From NCBI RefSeq assembly GCF_047159865.1, contig NZ_AP038804.1:310001-374000 (forward strand): a stretch of 64,000 nt of DNA. The letters run 5' to 3'. The DNA is from JAIOSF01 sp047159865 (GTDB lineage: Bacteria > Campylobacterota > Campylobacteria > Campylobacterales > Arcobacteraceae). Below, piece after piece: positions 25,501 through 38,461 of the stretch (positions within the stretch are counted from its first letter, which is position 1; each line of letters opens with the position of its first letter). Below the pieces are notes generated by a model. The model was given only the letters and a program-made list of their open reading frames with translations. It was not told the DNA's origin and did no database searches. The position numbers and the translations under genes are program-made.

Positions 25501-25522
25501 TCTCTCCTCGTCCGCCACTAAT
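25501..25522 (+). repeat. Distal attachment repeat (third copy of the tRNA-Ser 3' end)
   Basis: A 22-bp perfect copy of 17099-17120, covering part of the acceptor and T arm, CCA and the flank CTAAT. The bases before it, AACGGTA, also match the tRNA (AACGGTACCGAG), with about 14 bases missing between. The original chromosomal flank was probably CCACTAATTTAAAATC. Confidence 0.88.
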
Positions 25523-25608
25523 TTAAAATCAATTAATCTTAACAATTCATGATAATATTACACTATTTAATATCACTATATATTATTCTTTGTGACTTCA
25601 ATATAGAG

Positions 25609-26349
25609 TTACACAATCTCCATCAGTAATGTTTTTATATTTTTTTTCTCATGTATCTCTTTCAGTTTAAGTCCTTCAATCTCTAAACTCATAAGTTCAT
25701 CAAAAGTATCCACATTCTTCTCTGCCATAATTTTCAAAACTATTCCTCTGTATGCTTTAGCCCAATGACTGACTACTTTACCATCTTTGATAAACTTCAT
25801 AGTCACATAAGGTTTTTTTATTGTATAAAATTTTTCATAATACCCTGCTCTTAAATCTAAAATATCTTCATCTTCTAAATAGTTGTCTAAAGTATCTGAA
25901 AAAAGATTTTTATAAAAACTTTCCAAAGCAAATGAACCTAATTTTTCACCTTGTTTGAGTTTGTAGTCAGGTAGACCTACATCGCCAGCAAGAACAACAC
26001 CAAATAAATTTGAAAAAATCAATACATTTGTATCAATATATTTTTGAGATGATTCACTTAAAGATCCATACGACAAATAATCATAAGCAACACCATCATA
26101 CCTTTGAATCACTTTCATAAGTTCATTTTGTGTTATATTATCAACATAATAGTCTATAACTTCCTGTTTTTTTGTTCCAAAAAGTTTTGCTCTTTGTTCA
26201 TTTGTAGCAGAACTTATATATTGTTTATATTTATTTAGAACCTCTTCTCTAAAAGAAAAAAGTTCTGGAAAAATAAAACTATTTTTATTTATAGGTGATT
26301 CTTCACCACCTTTAAATTTTGCTTCACTTGGTGAAAAAAGTATTTTCAT
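25609..26349 (-). CDS. yaaA: YaaA family peroxide-stress protein
   Basis: A 246-residue protein beginning MKILFSPSEAKFKGGEESP, the YaaA family N-terminus, with the conserved YDGVAYDYL (about 84-92), FSNLFGVVLAGD-like and later LDLRAGYYEKFY segments. In E. coli the family lowers intracellular iron during peroxide stress and binds DNA. The first core gene after the tRNA-Ser islands, it reads with the universal stress gene upstream (17-base gap). Confidence 0.9.
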   Translation of the reverse strand: MKILFSPSEAKFKGGEESPINKNSFIFPELFSFREEVLNKYKQYISSATNEQRAKLFGTKKQEVIDYYVDNITQNELMKVIQRYDGVAYDYLSYGSLSESSQKYIDTNVLIFSNLFGVVLAGDVGLPDYKLKQGEKLGSFALESFYKNLFSDTLDNYLEDEDILDLRAGYYEKFYTIKKPYVTMKFIKDGKVVSHWAKAYRGIVLKIMAEKNVDTFDELMSLEIEGLKLKEIHEKKNIKTLLMEIV

Positions 26350-26366
26350 ATTTATTGTCTCTTATT

Positions 26367-27194
26367 TTAAATTTTTGTAATCAAAACATCTTGATGTGAA
26401 TGTTCAAGTAGATCAAAAGCAAAAAAGCTAAACACACCTGTTGTGTGCATTGCAATCATATCACACTTTTTTTCCAAAGCATATTGAGAAAATACTTCTG
26501 GACTTAATCCCTCATTGATAATAGAAATTTTTACTTTTCGTTTATCTATATTCAAATTTTCATAAAATTCATTTACATTTTCAATAGTTATATTTTTGAT
26601 ACTCTCTTGAAACGAATGTGTTTCAGTTTTATCCATACCATAAAAACTTAATCTTCTTTCAAATGGAACTAAATAACTATGTAAAATCTCGATATTAGCA
26701 TTTGGAAAAAATGTATGAACATCATTTATATATTTTTTAGATTTATCAGACAAATCACTAGGAATCAGAATAGATTCAAAATCAAACACTTCTTTATTAG
26801 ATTTTAATACCAAACAGGGAACATCAATCGATCTGACTATAGATTTTGTACTTGTTCCTAGTAAATCTTTCAAAATACTACTTCTTTCACCACTACTTCC
26901 TATTATTACTAAGGAAGCTTTTAATTCTTTTACATATTCTTCAATCCCATTTTCTAAACTATCTTCACGACAATGAAAATTTTCTCTTAATAATAAAGGC
27001 ACTTTTTCTTGAATATGTAAAAAACAATTCTCGTATATGAGATCATTATTTTTAGTTATATCTGGAAAATTATTTTCTAAAATATGTACAACATGTACAG
27101 TGTCATTATCTGATTTTGCAAAAGATAAAGCTCTATTTATAATCTCAAAACTTCTTTGAGAAAAATCGGTTGCTACTACTATATTTTTTGTCAT
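26367..27194 (-). CDS. Two-domain universal stress protein
   Basis: A 275-residue protein with two UspA folds (about 3-140 and 148-275). The first domain has the ATP-binding Gly-rich pattern VIIGSSGERSSILKDLLGTS. The second keeps the fold (SILIPSDLSDKS) but its loop (AMHTTGVFSFFAFD) is less canonical, so only the first probably binds nucleotide. It probably acts in stress survival and lies directly upstream of yaaA. Confidence 0.88.
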   Translation of the reverse strand: MTKNIVVATDFSQRSFEIINRALSFAKSDNDTVHVVHILENNFPDITKNNDLIYENCFLHIQEKVPLLLRENFHCREDSLENGIEEYVKELKASLVIIGSSGERSSILKDLLGTSTKSIVRSIDVPCLVLKSNKEVFDFESILIPSDLSDKSKKYINDVHTFFPNANIEILHSYLVPFERRLSFYGMDKTETHSFQESIKNITIENVNEFYENLNIDKRKVKISIINEGLSPEVFSQYALEKKCDMIAMHTTGVFSFFAFDLLEHSHQDVLITKI

Positions 27195-27254
27195 TTCAAA
27201 TCCTCACACATTTAATAGTTTTATTCTATTATATCATGTTCATCTAAATTTGGT

Positions 27255-28448
27255 TTAAGATTTTGCTAATTTATTATTTATTTTTCCTAAATAACTACTT
27301 TTCATATACGATTCCATCTCATCGTTGTTTTTGTATTCATATCCAAAAACATCTTTCCATAAACTATGTGCTTCCATACACATGTAAAAATAAACTTTCT
27401 CATGCCATAAATTAAAACTATTATAACAATGTTTAAACATCTCTTTTTTTGTTTCAATACTGTATGATTGTTTCCCATTGATTGTTTCAAAAGGCATTTG
27501 CAAAATCTTTGTTTTCATCTCTCTTTGTCTAAGCTGCTTTATTACAGGCTTAATAAATGTCAAAGTTCCCATAGAGATAAAAACAACTTCATCACTTGTG
27601 AACTCATTTTGTAATCTTCTATATACTTCGCCATATTCATCAAGATAATTTTTATATTGTACAATTGGATGAAAATGAAACCCTACAAGTACTCCTTTAT
27701 CTGCTAAAGTTCGTGCAGCATTAATTCTTTTATCTAATGATGCGGTTAGATGTTCTTCGTTGTCAATAATTGTCTGCGTATTTAAACTCCAAGAACAAAT
27801 TATATTTGATGGGACATCATTTTCTAGGAAATATTCTATATTATGAGATTTTGTTTTAAACTCTAAAATTACATTTGGGTTTTTTCTTGCAAATTCAAAA
27901 AGAGAATCTAATATTCCATCACGATTTCCCCACATCAAACTGTCACTACTTTGACCTGTACCTATGTGATAAGTTTGATTTGGATCTAGTTGAAGATTTT
28001 CTAATTTTTTCTTAAAATCTTTATCAATTCCTACTTTATTTTGATTGTAAAAGCTTTGTATAGAACAATAACTACAATCAAATCCACATGATTCTACAGC
28101 ATCTAAAGTAAGTAAATTACAACATCTAGTTCCTTCACTAGCTACAGGACAAGCACCTAAACCTATACCTTTTTTTTCTATCTTACTAAAACTATATTTA
28201 CGAACATCATATTTGACTTCTTTAAAATCATCATAATCATTGAGTTTATTTTTCAAAGTTGTATGTATAGAAACATAGTAATCAAATATTTTTTTAGTAA
28301 GTTGTTTATCTTTGTAATTTTCTAAATAGAAATCAGGAAATATCTCTTCAAAAGATTTTTCATTCCACATGATAAAATCTTTTTTTATATTTGTAAGAAT
28401 ATTCTTTTGTGAAAAAGTAAAATTATATTTCTCTATAATTGATAACAA
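27255..28448 (-). CDS. Spore photoproduct lyase-like radical SAM protein
   Basis: A 397-residue radical SAM enzyme. The cluster motif C-x3-C-x2-C is in ESCGFDCSYCSIQSFY (about 114-129), preceded by a Cys-rich segment CPVASEGTRCCN (about 99-110). A SAM-binding partial barrel follows (WGNRDG, KTKSHN, WSLNTQ, FHFHPIV). It resembles the SplB superfamily, but this is not a spore former, so the substrate is not spore photoproduct with any certainty. It is one base from the next gene's stop and probably co-transcribed with it. Confidence 0.82.
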   Translation of the reverse strand: MLSIIEKYNFTFSQKNILTNIKKDFIMWNEKSFEEIFPDFYLENYKDKQLTKKIFDYYVSIHTTLKNKLNDYDDFKEVKYDVRKYSFSKIEKKGIGLGACPVASEGTRCCNLLTLDAVESCGFDCSYCSIQSFYNQNKVGIDKDFKKKLENLQLDPNQTYHIGTGQSSDSLMWGNRDGILDSLFEFARKNPNVILEFKTKSHNIEYFLENDVPSNIICSWSLNTQTIIDNEEHLTASLDKRINAARTLADKGVLVGFHFHPIVQYKNYLDEYGEVYRRLQNEFTSDEVVFISMGTLTFIKPVIKQLRQREMKTKILQMPFETINGKQSYSIETKKEMFKHCYNSFNLWHEKVYFYMCMEAHSLWKDVFGYEYKNNDEMESYMKSSYLGKINNKLAKS

Positions 28449-28449
28449 C

Positions 28450-28905
28450 TTATTTACTCTCTTCTAAATTTAAAGGAATAGTAAAAACATCTTCATCCAT
28501 ATTTTTCATTTTATTTTCTCTATTTATTAAAGATGCTCTAAATGCATTTAACACCATACTTGAATTTAGCTTTTGACTAAATGGTACATCTAAAATCTTT
28601 TCTTCCATCAACATGAGTGATTTTAACGCATTCTCTAAACTATCACCCTTTATCATCTCTGTAAATAATGATGCTGAAAGAGAACTATCCTGATTTGCAT
28701 TGCAGCCATAACTAATATCTTCCAAAATATTTTGATCACTGACTTTAATAAAAACCATTAAAAACTCTTTTGTCATCTCATTGAGGCATTTACCCACACC
28801 TGATGCATCTTTCATCTCACCATAATTTCTAGGATTCGCCATATGGGAGAAAATTTCTGCATTTATCGCTTCTAATTGTTCATTGTTTTGTATTGTTTTT
28901 TCCAT
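28450..28905 (-). CDS. NifU/IscU-like iron-sulfur scaffold-related protein
   Basis: I set the start at 28905 (MEKTIQNNEQ), because the upstream in-frame stretch to 29118 is Phe/Tyr-rich low-complexity DNA running into the 5S rRNA gene. The 151 residues have the IscU-like NPRNYGEM motif (about 22-29), and one of the three ligand cysteines in the usual pattern (SYGCNANQDSS, about 63-73); a second Cys is in GKCLNEMT. The third, normally in a KxCS segment, is missing (FSQKLNSSMV). It may be a degenerate scaffold or carrier serving the radical SAM protein beside it. Confidence 0.72.
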   Translation of the reverse strand: MEKTIQNNEQLEAINAEIFSHMANPRNYGEMKDASGVGKCLNEMTKEFLMVFIKVSDQNILEDISYGCNANQDSSLSASLFTEMIKGDSLENALKSLMLMEEKILDVPFSQKLNSSMVLNAFRASLINRENKMKNMDEDVFTIPLNLEESK

Positions 28906-29092
28906 AAATGAATTGTAGCTAACTGTTGATAAATATGAACTAACAATAAAGAAGTAGCAATAAAAAGATAAAGAAAAAGAAAAATAAAGATACAGAATAA
29001 AAAAATAAAGAAATAAAAAGTAGTCAAAGAGAAAAAAAAAGTAATAAGAAATAGGAAGATAGAAAAAACGAGCAAAAAAAAACATCTTAGAA

Positions 29093-29207
29093 GTTGGCGG
29101 CGACCTACGTTTCCACAAGGGGACCCTGCAGTATTATCGGCGATGAGGAGCTTGACTGCCAGGTTCGAAATGGAACTGGGTATGACCTCCTCTCAATAAC
29201 CACCAAC
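29093..29207 (-). rRNA. rrf: 5S ribosomal RNA
   Basis: About 115 nt on the minus strand, with closing helix GTTGGTGG / CCGCCAAC and the conserved loop sequence ATTTCGAACCTGG. It is flanked by a perfect outer inverted repeat AACATCTTAG / CTAAGATGTT (29081-29090 and 29210-29219), a probable processing stem. It is the last gene of the rRNA operon. Ends are placed from the helix. Confidence 0.93.
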
Positions 29208-29286
29208 ATCTAAGATGTTGATTTGAGAATATTAAAGTTAAAGTCTTTGTATAAAAATACGATTATAATACTTATCAGTTATTATA

Positions 29287-32304
<3,018 letters not shown>

Positions 32305-32468
32305 ATAATAATTTATATATAATTAAATAGTATTATAAAATTGTATTTTTATTTTCTTTCTTAGAAAAAATAAAGACTTTAACAGTAAATTGTAAAATAA
32401 CTTTTGATTCCGTAAAATCAAATATAAATACTTCTTTTTAAGTACTTATATTTAAGTTTAGTAAAACA

Positions 32469-32544
32469 TGGTGGAGAATAGCGGGATCGAACCGCTGACC
32501 TCCTACGTGCAAGGCAGGCGCTCTCCCAGCTGAGCTAATTCCCC
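32469..32544 (-). tRNA. tRNA-Ala (UGC anticodon)
   Basis: Minus strand, GGGGAATTAGCTCAGCTGGG at the 5' end, anticodon TGC in CTTGCACG, T arm GGTTCGATCCC, and encoded CCA. It lies in the 16S-23S spacer. There is no tRNA-Ile in this spacer (32223-32718), although that partner is common in rRNA operons. Confidence 0.95.
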
Positions 32545-32718
32545 ATGTAGTGACCTATTTGTTTGTTAATAAATATTTATAATTTAAAGATTATTATAAT
32601 CTTTATAAACTAGATACAAGACTCTTCGTCTCCAAGTAAACTTTGTTTACTTGAATTTGTTGCTTTGAACAACTTATTTTCTAATGATTAATCAAACGAA
32701 TGATTAATTATATCTTTG

Positions 32719-34237
<1,519 letters not shown>

Positions 34238-34239
34238 AA

Positions 34240-34265
34240 GTATAAAAGCTTACGCTTTTATACTT
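34240..34265 (-). other. Hairpin in the 16S leader
   Basis: AGTATAAAAGC TTAC GCTTTTATACT, an 11-bp perfect stem, lies between the 16S 5' end and the leader. It could be a boxA-adjacent or processing hairpin. The rest of the 34238-34553 leader holds only the processing stem half noted separately. Confidence 0.5.
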
Positions 34266-34553
34266 TGGTGTTTAATCTTGACTTTTAAGTATTTACCTAA
34301 AAATCACTAAGTCTATTTAAAGACTTAATTATATTATTAGTGTTTTAAAATTAAAACTCTAAGTTTATAGACGAAGATTATATATTTATAGTAAACTATA
34401 AATACTCTTCTTGTATCTAGTTTATAAAAATTACTCTCATAATTCTTTTAAACTTGATTTATTTATCAACATTATATTTTTTAAAGATCATACATTTTTT
34501 AAGCTTTTTAACTTCAAATCTCTTTGCGTTTGTCTGCTTGTTTTGTGGATGGG

Positions 34554-34582
34554 ATTATAATAGGTTTTTTCTTTATTGTCAA
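34554..34582 (-). promoter_or_regulatory. rRNA operon promoter
   Basis: TTGACA (34582-34577), 17-base spacer, TATAAT (34559-34554), on the minus strand, about 315 bases before the 16S 5' end. Both hexamers are perfect, and no other strong promoter is visible in the 478-base gap between 16S and the peroxiredoxin gene. Confidence 0.8.
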
Positions 34583-34715
34583 GAGTTTTTTCTTAAAATA
34601 AGTTTAAATTTTTGAATTCTTTTTTCTTGGAGATCTTTAGCAGAATATGAATTATTTAACAAGTCCTTTATTTAAGGAGCTTATTAAATATTTATAGGGT
34701 TTATAGTTTACTTTA

Positions 34716-35420
34716 TTAAGATAAAATTTCTTCAATAGTAATATAATCACCAACTCTACCAGTCATTTTTTCCACATCTGTATTTACTGGAAGTGTTCTT
34801 TTACCTGGAACCCATCCTGCTGGACAAACTTCACCTGTAGCTTCTGCATGCTGCCAAGCTCTTACCTGTCGTAAAAATTCATTTACATTTCTTCCTACCA
34901 TTGGAGCCTGTACTTCTTGTGCTACTACTGTTCCTTCTGGATTGATTAGAAATCTTCCTCTTAAAGCAATTCCTTCTTCTTCAATCATAACACCAAATGC
35001 TCTTGAAGTTGCACCTGTAGTATCTGCACCTATTGTTAATTTTAGTCCTTCTAATAATGGCTCGGTTTCTACAAATCTTTTGTGAGAAAATTTTGTATCT
35101 GTTGATACTGCTAAAATCTCTACACCTAATTCTTGAAATTCGTCATATTTTGCATTCATTGCTGCTATTTCAGTTGGACAAACAAAAGTAAAATCTGCTG
35201 GATAAAAACAAACTACTGACCATTTACCTTTATAGTCTTCACTTGATACTTCTTGATAGTGACCTGTTTTTGCGTTGTACGCGTCCATTTTAAACTCTGG
35301 TGCTTTTCTTAATACTAATGATGATGACATATTATTTTCCTTTTTTGTTGGTATGTTTTCTTCTGATGAAGCAACTGTTTCATTTTTTTCAATTGGTTTT
35401 GATCCTGTATCGCAAGCCAT
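34716..35420 (-). CDS. 2-Cys peroxiredoxin (AhpC/Prx1 type)
   Basis: Thiol peroxidase reducing H2O2 and organic peroxides. The peroxidatic Cys is in DFTFVCPTE and the resolving Cys in GEVCPAGW near the C-terminus, with the family Arg in the TSRAFGV region. Two starts are possible. ATG 35420 (MACDTGSKPI) has a good site AAGGAAACAAT. ATG 35330 (MSSSLVLRKAPEF) has AAGGAAAATAAT and gives the usual Prx length (204 aa). The 30-residue extension is low-complexity, charged and has no signal peptide. Both starts may be used. Confidence 0.92.
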   Translation of the reverse strand: MACDTGSKPIEKNETVASSEENIPTKKENNMSSSLVLRKAPEFKMDAYNAKTGHYQEVSSEDYKGKWSVVCFYPADFTFVCPTEIAAMNAKYDEFQELGVEILAVSTDTKFSHKRFVETEPLLEGLKLTIGADTTGATSRAFGVMIEEEGIALRGRFLINPEGTVVAQEVQAPMVGRNVNEFLRQVRAWQHAEATGEVCPAGWVPGKRTLPVNTDVEKMTGRVGDYITIEEILS

Positions 35421-35528
35421 ATTGTTTCCTTTTTTTTAACTGGTAGAAGTATATCTAAAGGATAATAATTATCCTTTAGATATTTTAATTATAATCTTTT
35501 ATTAATCTTATTATAAGATATAGTATTA

Positions 35529-35737
35529 TTATAAAATAGCATCTGCTGCTCTTAACTGTCCTGCTAAACTACAACATACACAACCTTCATCTATCTCTAC
35601 CATCGAATACTCATAATCTAATAATTTTGAATCTAAGCCTATTTCCCCTACATAACGATTTTCTTGCGTTTCATACTCTATAATGTTTGAAGAAAACTTG
35701 TCTTTCCTGAACCTAAAAATCCAGCTACAACAATCAA
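35529..35737 (-). pseudogene. CobW/COG0523-type metal-chaperone GTPase remnant
   Basis: The minus strand reads IVVAGFLGSGKTSF from a possible TTG at 35737 (P-loop GxxGxGKT), then after a frameshift YETQENRYVGEIGLD and MVEIDEGCVCCSLAGQL, the CxCC metal-binding motif of this family. It stops at 35529 with the C-terminal half missing. Only the N-terminal G1 and CxCC region remains, so it is a decayed gene. COG0523 proteins deliver zinc or other metals. Confidence 0.75.
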
Positions 35738-35750
35738 TCTTTACATCATA

Positions 35751-35877
35751 TCATGTACCTGACTTCAAAAAATAATAAAGTAAACTATTTTCTTTTTGAT
35801 TTAAAGACTCTTGATAACCTACTTGTAAATTTAACTCATAATTAAATGAATCTTTTTGAAATAATCTATTTCCCTTC
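35751..35877 (-). pseudogene. Unrecognised gene fragment between MBL and CobW remnants
   Basis: A minus-strand frame reads about 40 residues (NRLFQKDSFNYELNLQVGYQ, then ESLNQKENSLLYYFLKSGT) to a stop at 35751. There is no start; it is open only after a stop codon. Composition looks coding, so it is probably the tail of a broken gene. Confidence 0.4.
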
Positions 35878-36440
35878 TTATCCTAATGAAATAACTAGAT
35901 CATCATATTTAGGATCCCAATCCTCAAAAGGGGAAATATGTAAGCCACCATAAATTCCATACATTTTATCATTATCATATTTGAGTTCAGTGTATACTGT
36001 GTTTGCAAATTTTATAATTCCTTGGTGACAACATCCTGTAATACTAACAAGACCTTTATCTTGCACATTTACATATAAAGATTGTTCCCAAAAAACACGA
36101 CAAATAATTGGTACTGCAAACACATATGTTGCAAAATCTGGTTCTATTTCATATAAACCATTTTTTGCAACGATTAATTCTCCTGTATGTCCTGAGTCTT
36201 TAATGTATTGTAACCTTTCTTCATAAAATCCTTCAGGGATAATCACTTTAAAATTTGGATTATATTTCGTTGAAACAGGAAATCCCCAAAAATGGTCAAA
36301 ATGTTCATGGGTCATGATTAAAGTATCTATCTCGCCACTTTCTAACATCTAGTCTTTCAACTTCAACTAAAGCAGAATATTCAATTGCAAGTTCTCTTCC
36401 ATTAAATACTTCTTAAATTTTTTATGTACATATTACATAA
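35878..36440 (-). pseudogene. MBL-fold metallo-hydrolase pseudogene
   Basis: A 156-residue frame from 36348 holds the beta-lactamase-fold metal motif THEHFDHFWG and later GCCHQGI and GGLHI, the pattern of the dihydropterin/ribofuranosyl-aminobenzene phosphate synthase-like subgroup. Upstream, in another frame, VFNGRELAIEYSALVEVE (about 36360-36415) is the expected N-terminal part, so a frameshift plus a deletion has broken the gene. The C-terminus is also short. It is adjacent to the CobW remnant; the pair probably decayed together. Confidence 0.7.
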
Positions 36441-36505
36441 TAATTATATGTACTAATAAAAATAAGATGAACTTATGAACTATAATTTAAGACAAAAATA
36501 AGTTT

Positions 36506-36540
36506 AAAAAAAAGCTTACAGTTAACTGTAAGCTTTTTAA
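36506..36540 (-). terminator. Terminator after pyrG
   Basis: Perfect 26-base palindrome AAAGCTTACAGTT / AACTGTAAGCTTT (36511-36536) with A-tract before and T-tract after, so it works in either direction. It follows the pyrG stop by about 22 bases. Confidence 0.85.
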
Positions 36541-36561
36541 TCATTGGAATAAAAATATAAG

Positions 36562-38178
36562 TTATCTATTTTCTAATGCACTCTTTACAAAATCAAATAT
36601 GATAGGATTTGGTGTTTGTAATGAACTTGTAAATTCAGGATGAAACTGAACACCTACAAACCAAGGATGATCTTTGATCTCTACAACTTCTATAAGTCCA
36701 TTTGACTCACCAGTAATATGCATACCATTTTTTTCTAGTACTTCTTTATACTCAGGATTTGCTTCATATCTGTGTCTATGTCTTTCATGAGAAATACCTT
36801 TCCCATAAGCAGCTTCAAGATGACTTCCTTTTTTAGACGCAAAAGGATACGCTCCAAGTCTAAGTGTTCCACCCATAGGTGACTTATGTGTTCTTATTTG
36901 TTTATCACCTGTTGTGTCTAAGAATTGTTCTATAAGATAAATAGCAGGTTCTTTTGTATCTTTATCAAACTCTACACTTGTAGCATCTTTTATACCAACT
37001 ACATTTCTAAGATACTCTATAATAGATAATTGCATACCTAAACAGATACCTAAATAAGGTACTTTATTTTCTCTTGCAAATTGAATAGCTTGAATTTTAC
37101 CCTCAACACCTCGTTCACCAAATCCACCAGCAACTAAGATACAGTCACTATCACCAACAATCTCTTCGGCACCTTTTTCCTCTATATCTTCACTATCACA
37201 CCAGTTGATGTTGATTTTTGTATTTAGATGTGCTCCACTATGAATAAGAGCTTCTGTTAAAGACTTGTATGCTTCTTTTAACTCTAAATATTTACCTACA
37301 AATGCTACTGTCATCTCATTTTTTGGTGCAATTATATGTTTTACTAAATTATCCCACTCATCCATATCAGGATTCATATCATCTAATTCAAAATGCTTAG
37401 CAATCGATTTTAAGATACCATCATTTAAAAACTTCATCGGAATTTGATAGATTGTTTTAGCGTCACCTGCTTCGATAACTGCATCTTCATCTACATCACA
37501 AGAGTATGCAAGTTTTCTTTTTAACGCTAAAGGAAGTTTTTGTTCTGTTCTACATACAAGCATATGAGGCATGATACCTATTCTTCGTAACTCTTGAACA
37601 GAGTGTTGTGTAGGTTTTGTTTTTAGTTCACCTGCTGCTGCTATATATGGGATAAGCGTTACATGAATATTCATAGTAGTTGTTTTAGGGTTTTCGTGTC
37701 TTACTTCTCTTACTGCTTCCATAAAAGGTAAGCCCTCTATATCTCCAACAGTTCCCCCTAGTTCCACTATCAAAAAGTCATGCCCTTTTCCTGCTGCGTA
37801 GATTCTATTTTTTATCTCATCTACAATATGTGGAATAACTTGAATAGTTTGACCTAAGTATCCACCTTCTCTCTCTCTTTGGATTACCGAGCTATATACT
37901 TGACCTGTAGTAAAATTGTTCATCTTCCCTAGTGTCTTATCAATAAATCTTTCGTAGTTACCCAAGTCAAGATCTGTTTCTGCACCATCATCTGTAACAA
38001 ATACTTCTCCGTGTTCTAGTGGACTCATTGTTCCTGGGTCTACATTTAAGTATGGATCTATTTTTAACATACTTACATTAAAATTACTTTGCTTTAAAAG
38101 TGCTGCTATACTAGCACTTGTAATACCTTTTCCTAAACTACTTAAAACTCCACCTGTAACAAAAATGTATTTAGTCAT
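36562..38178 (-). CDS. pyrG: CTP synthase
   Basis: Glutamine-dependent conversion of UTP to CTP. I place the start at ATG 38178 (MTKYIFVTGGVLSSLGKG), with ribosome site AAGGGATAAC, rather than the in-frame ATG 38199. The synthetase domain has the P-loop SSLGKGITSAS. The class I glutaminase domain shows GICLGMQLS with the catalytic Cys (about residue 378) and HPEFTS with His and Glu. Length (538) is normal. It is a single gene with its own terminator. Confidence 0.97.
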   Translation of the reverse strand: MTKYIFVTGGVLSSLGKGITSASIAALLKQSNFNVSMLKIDPYLNVDPGTMSPLEHGEVFVTDDGAETDLDLGNYERFIDKTLGKMNNFTTGQVYSSVIQREREGGYLGQTIQVIPHIVDEIKNRIYAAGKGHDFLIVELGGTVGDIEGLPFMEAVREVRHENPKTTTMNIHVTLIPYIAAAGELKTKPTQHSVQELRRIGIMPHMLVCRTEQKLPLALKRKLAYSCDVDEDAVIEAGDAKTIYQIPMKFLNDGILKSIAKHFELDDMNPDMDEWDNLVKHIIAPKNEMTVAFVGKYLELKEAYKSLTEALIHSGAHLNTKININWCDSEDIEEKGAEEIVGDSDCILVAGGFGERGVEGKIQAIQFARENKVPYLGICLGMQLSIIEYLRNVVGIKDATSVEFDKDTKEPAIYLIEQFLDTTGDKQIRTHKSPMGGTLRLGAYPFASKKGSHLEAAYGKGISHERHRHRYEANPEYKEVLEKNGMHITGESNGLIEVVEIKDHPWFVGVQFHPEFTSSLQTPNPIIFDFVKSALENR

Positions 38179-38461
38179 GTTATCCCTTATATTTATCATT
38201 AATTATAAGGCGATTATATAAAATCTATGCTAAATATATGCTTTTGAAACATTCGACTCATCACAAAGGTAGATAATTGTTATACATAATATTAAATATA
38301 GCTTAATGTAACCGTATTGTTACCTTTAATTATATCAATTAAGTAAAATTTAAGAATAGCTTTGTAGAATTATCGCATAACATTGTGTAGGGATCGTTTA
38401 CTCAAGGTAAATTTTGTACTCATAACTGTTAAATTTCGGAATTTAAAATAAAAGGATTAAA

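Larger units (their letters stand above)
20631..25522. mobile_element. Integrated island 2 at tRNA-Ser (about 4.9 kb)
   Basis: Between att copies at 20602-20630 and 25501-25522. Content: tyrosine integrase next to the left end, a 1.1 kb repeat-rich noncoding region, an HUH replication initiator, a bidirectional terminator and a tiny-peptide module near the right end. No capsid, secretion or mobilisation genes are seen. This looks like a minimal integrative element that excises and replicates by rolling circle, such as a plasmid-like element or phage satellite. Confidence 0.85.

Noticed and set aside
28906..29118. N-terminal extension of the NifU-like gene rich in Phe and Tyr
   Set aside because: It is AT-rich low-complexity sequence running to the 5S gene edge, and the internal ATG at 28905 gives a normal N-terminus.
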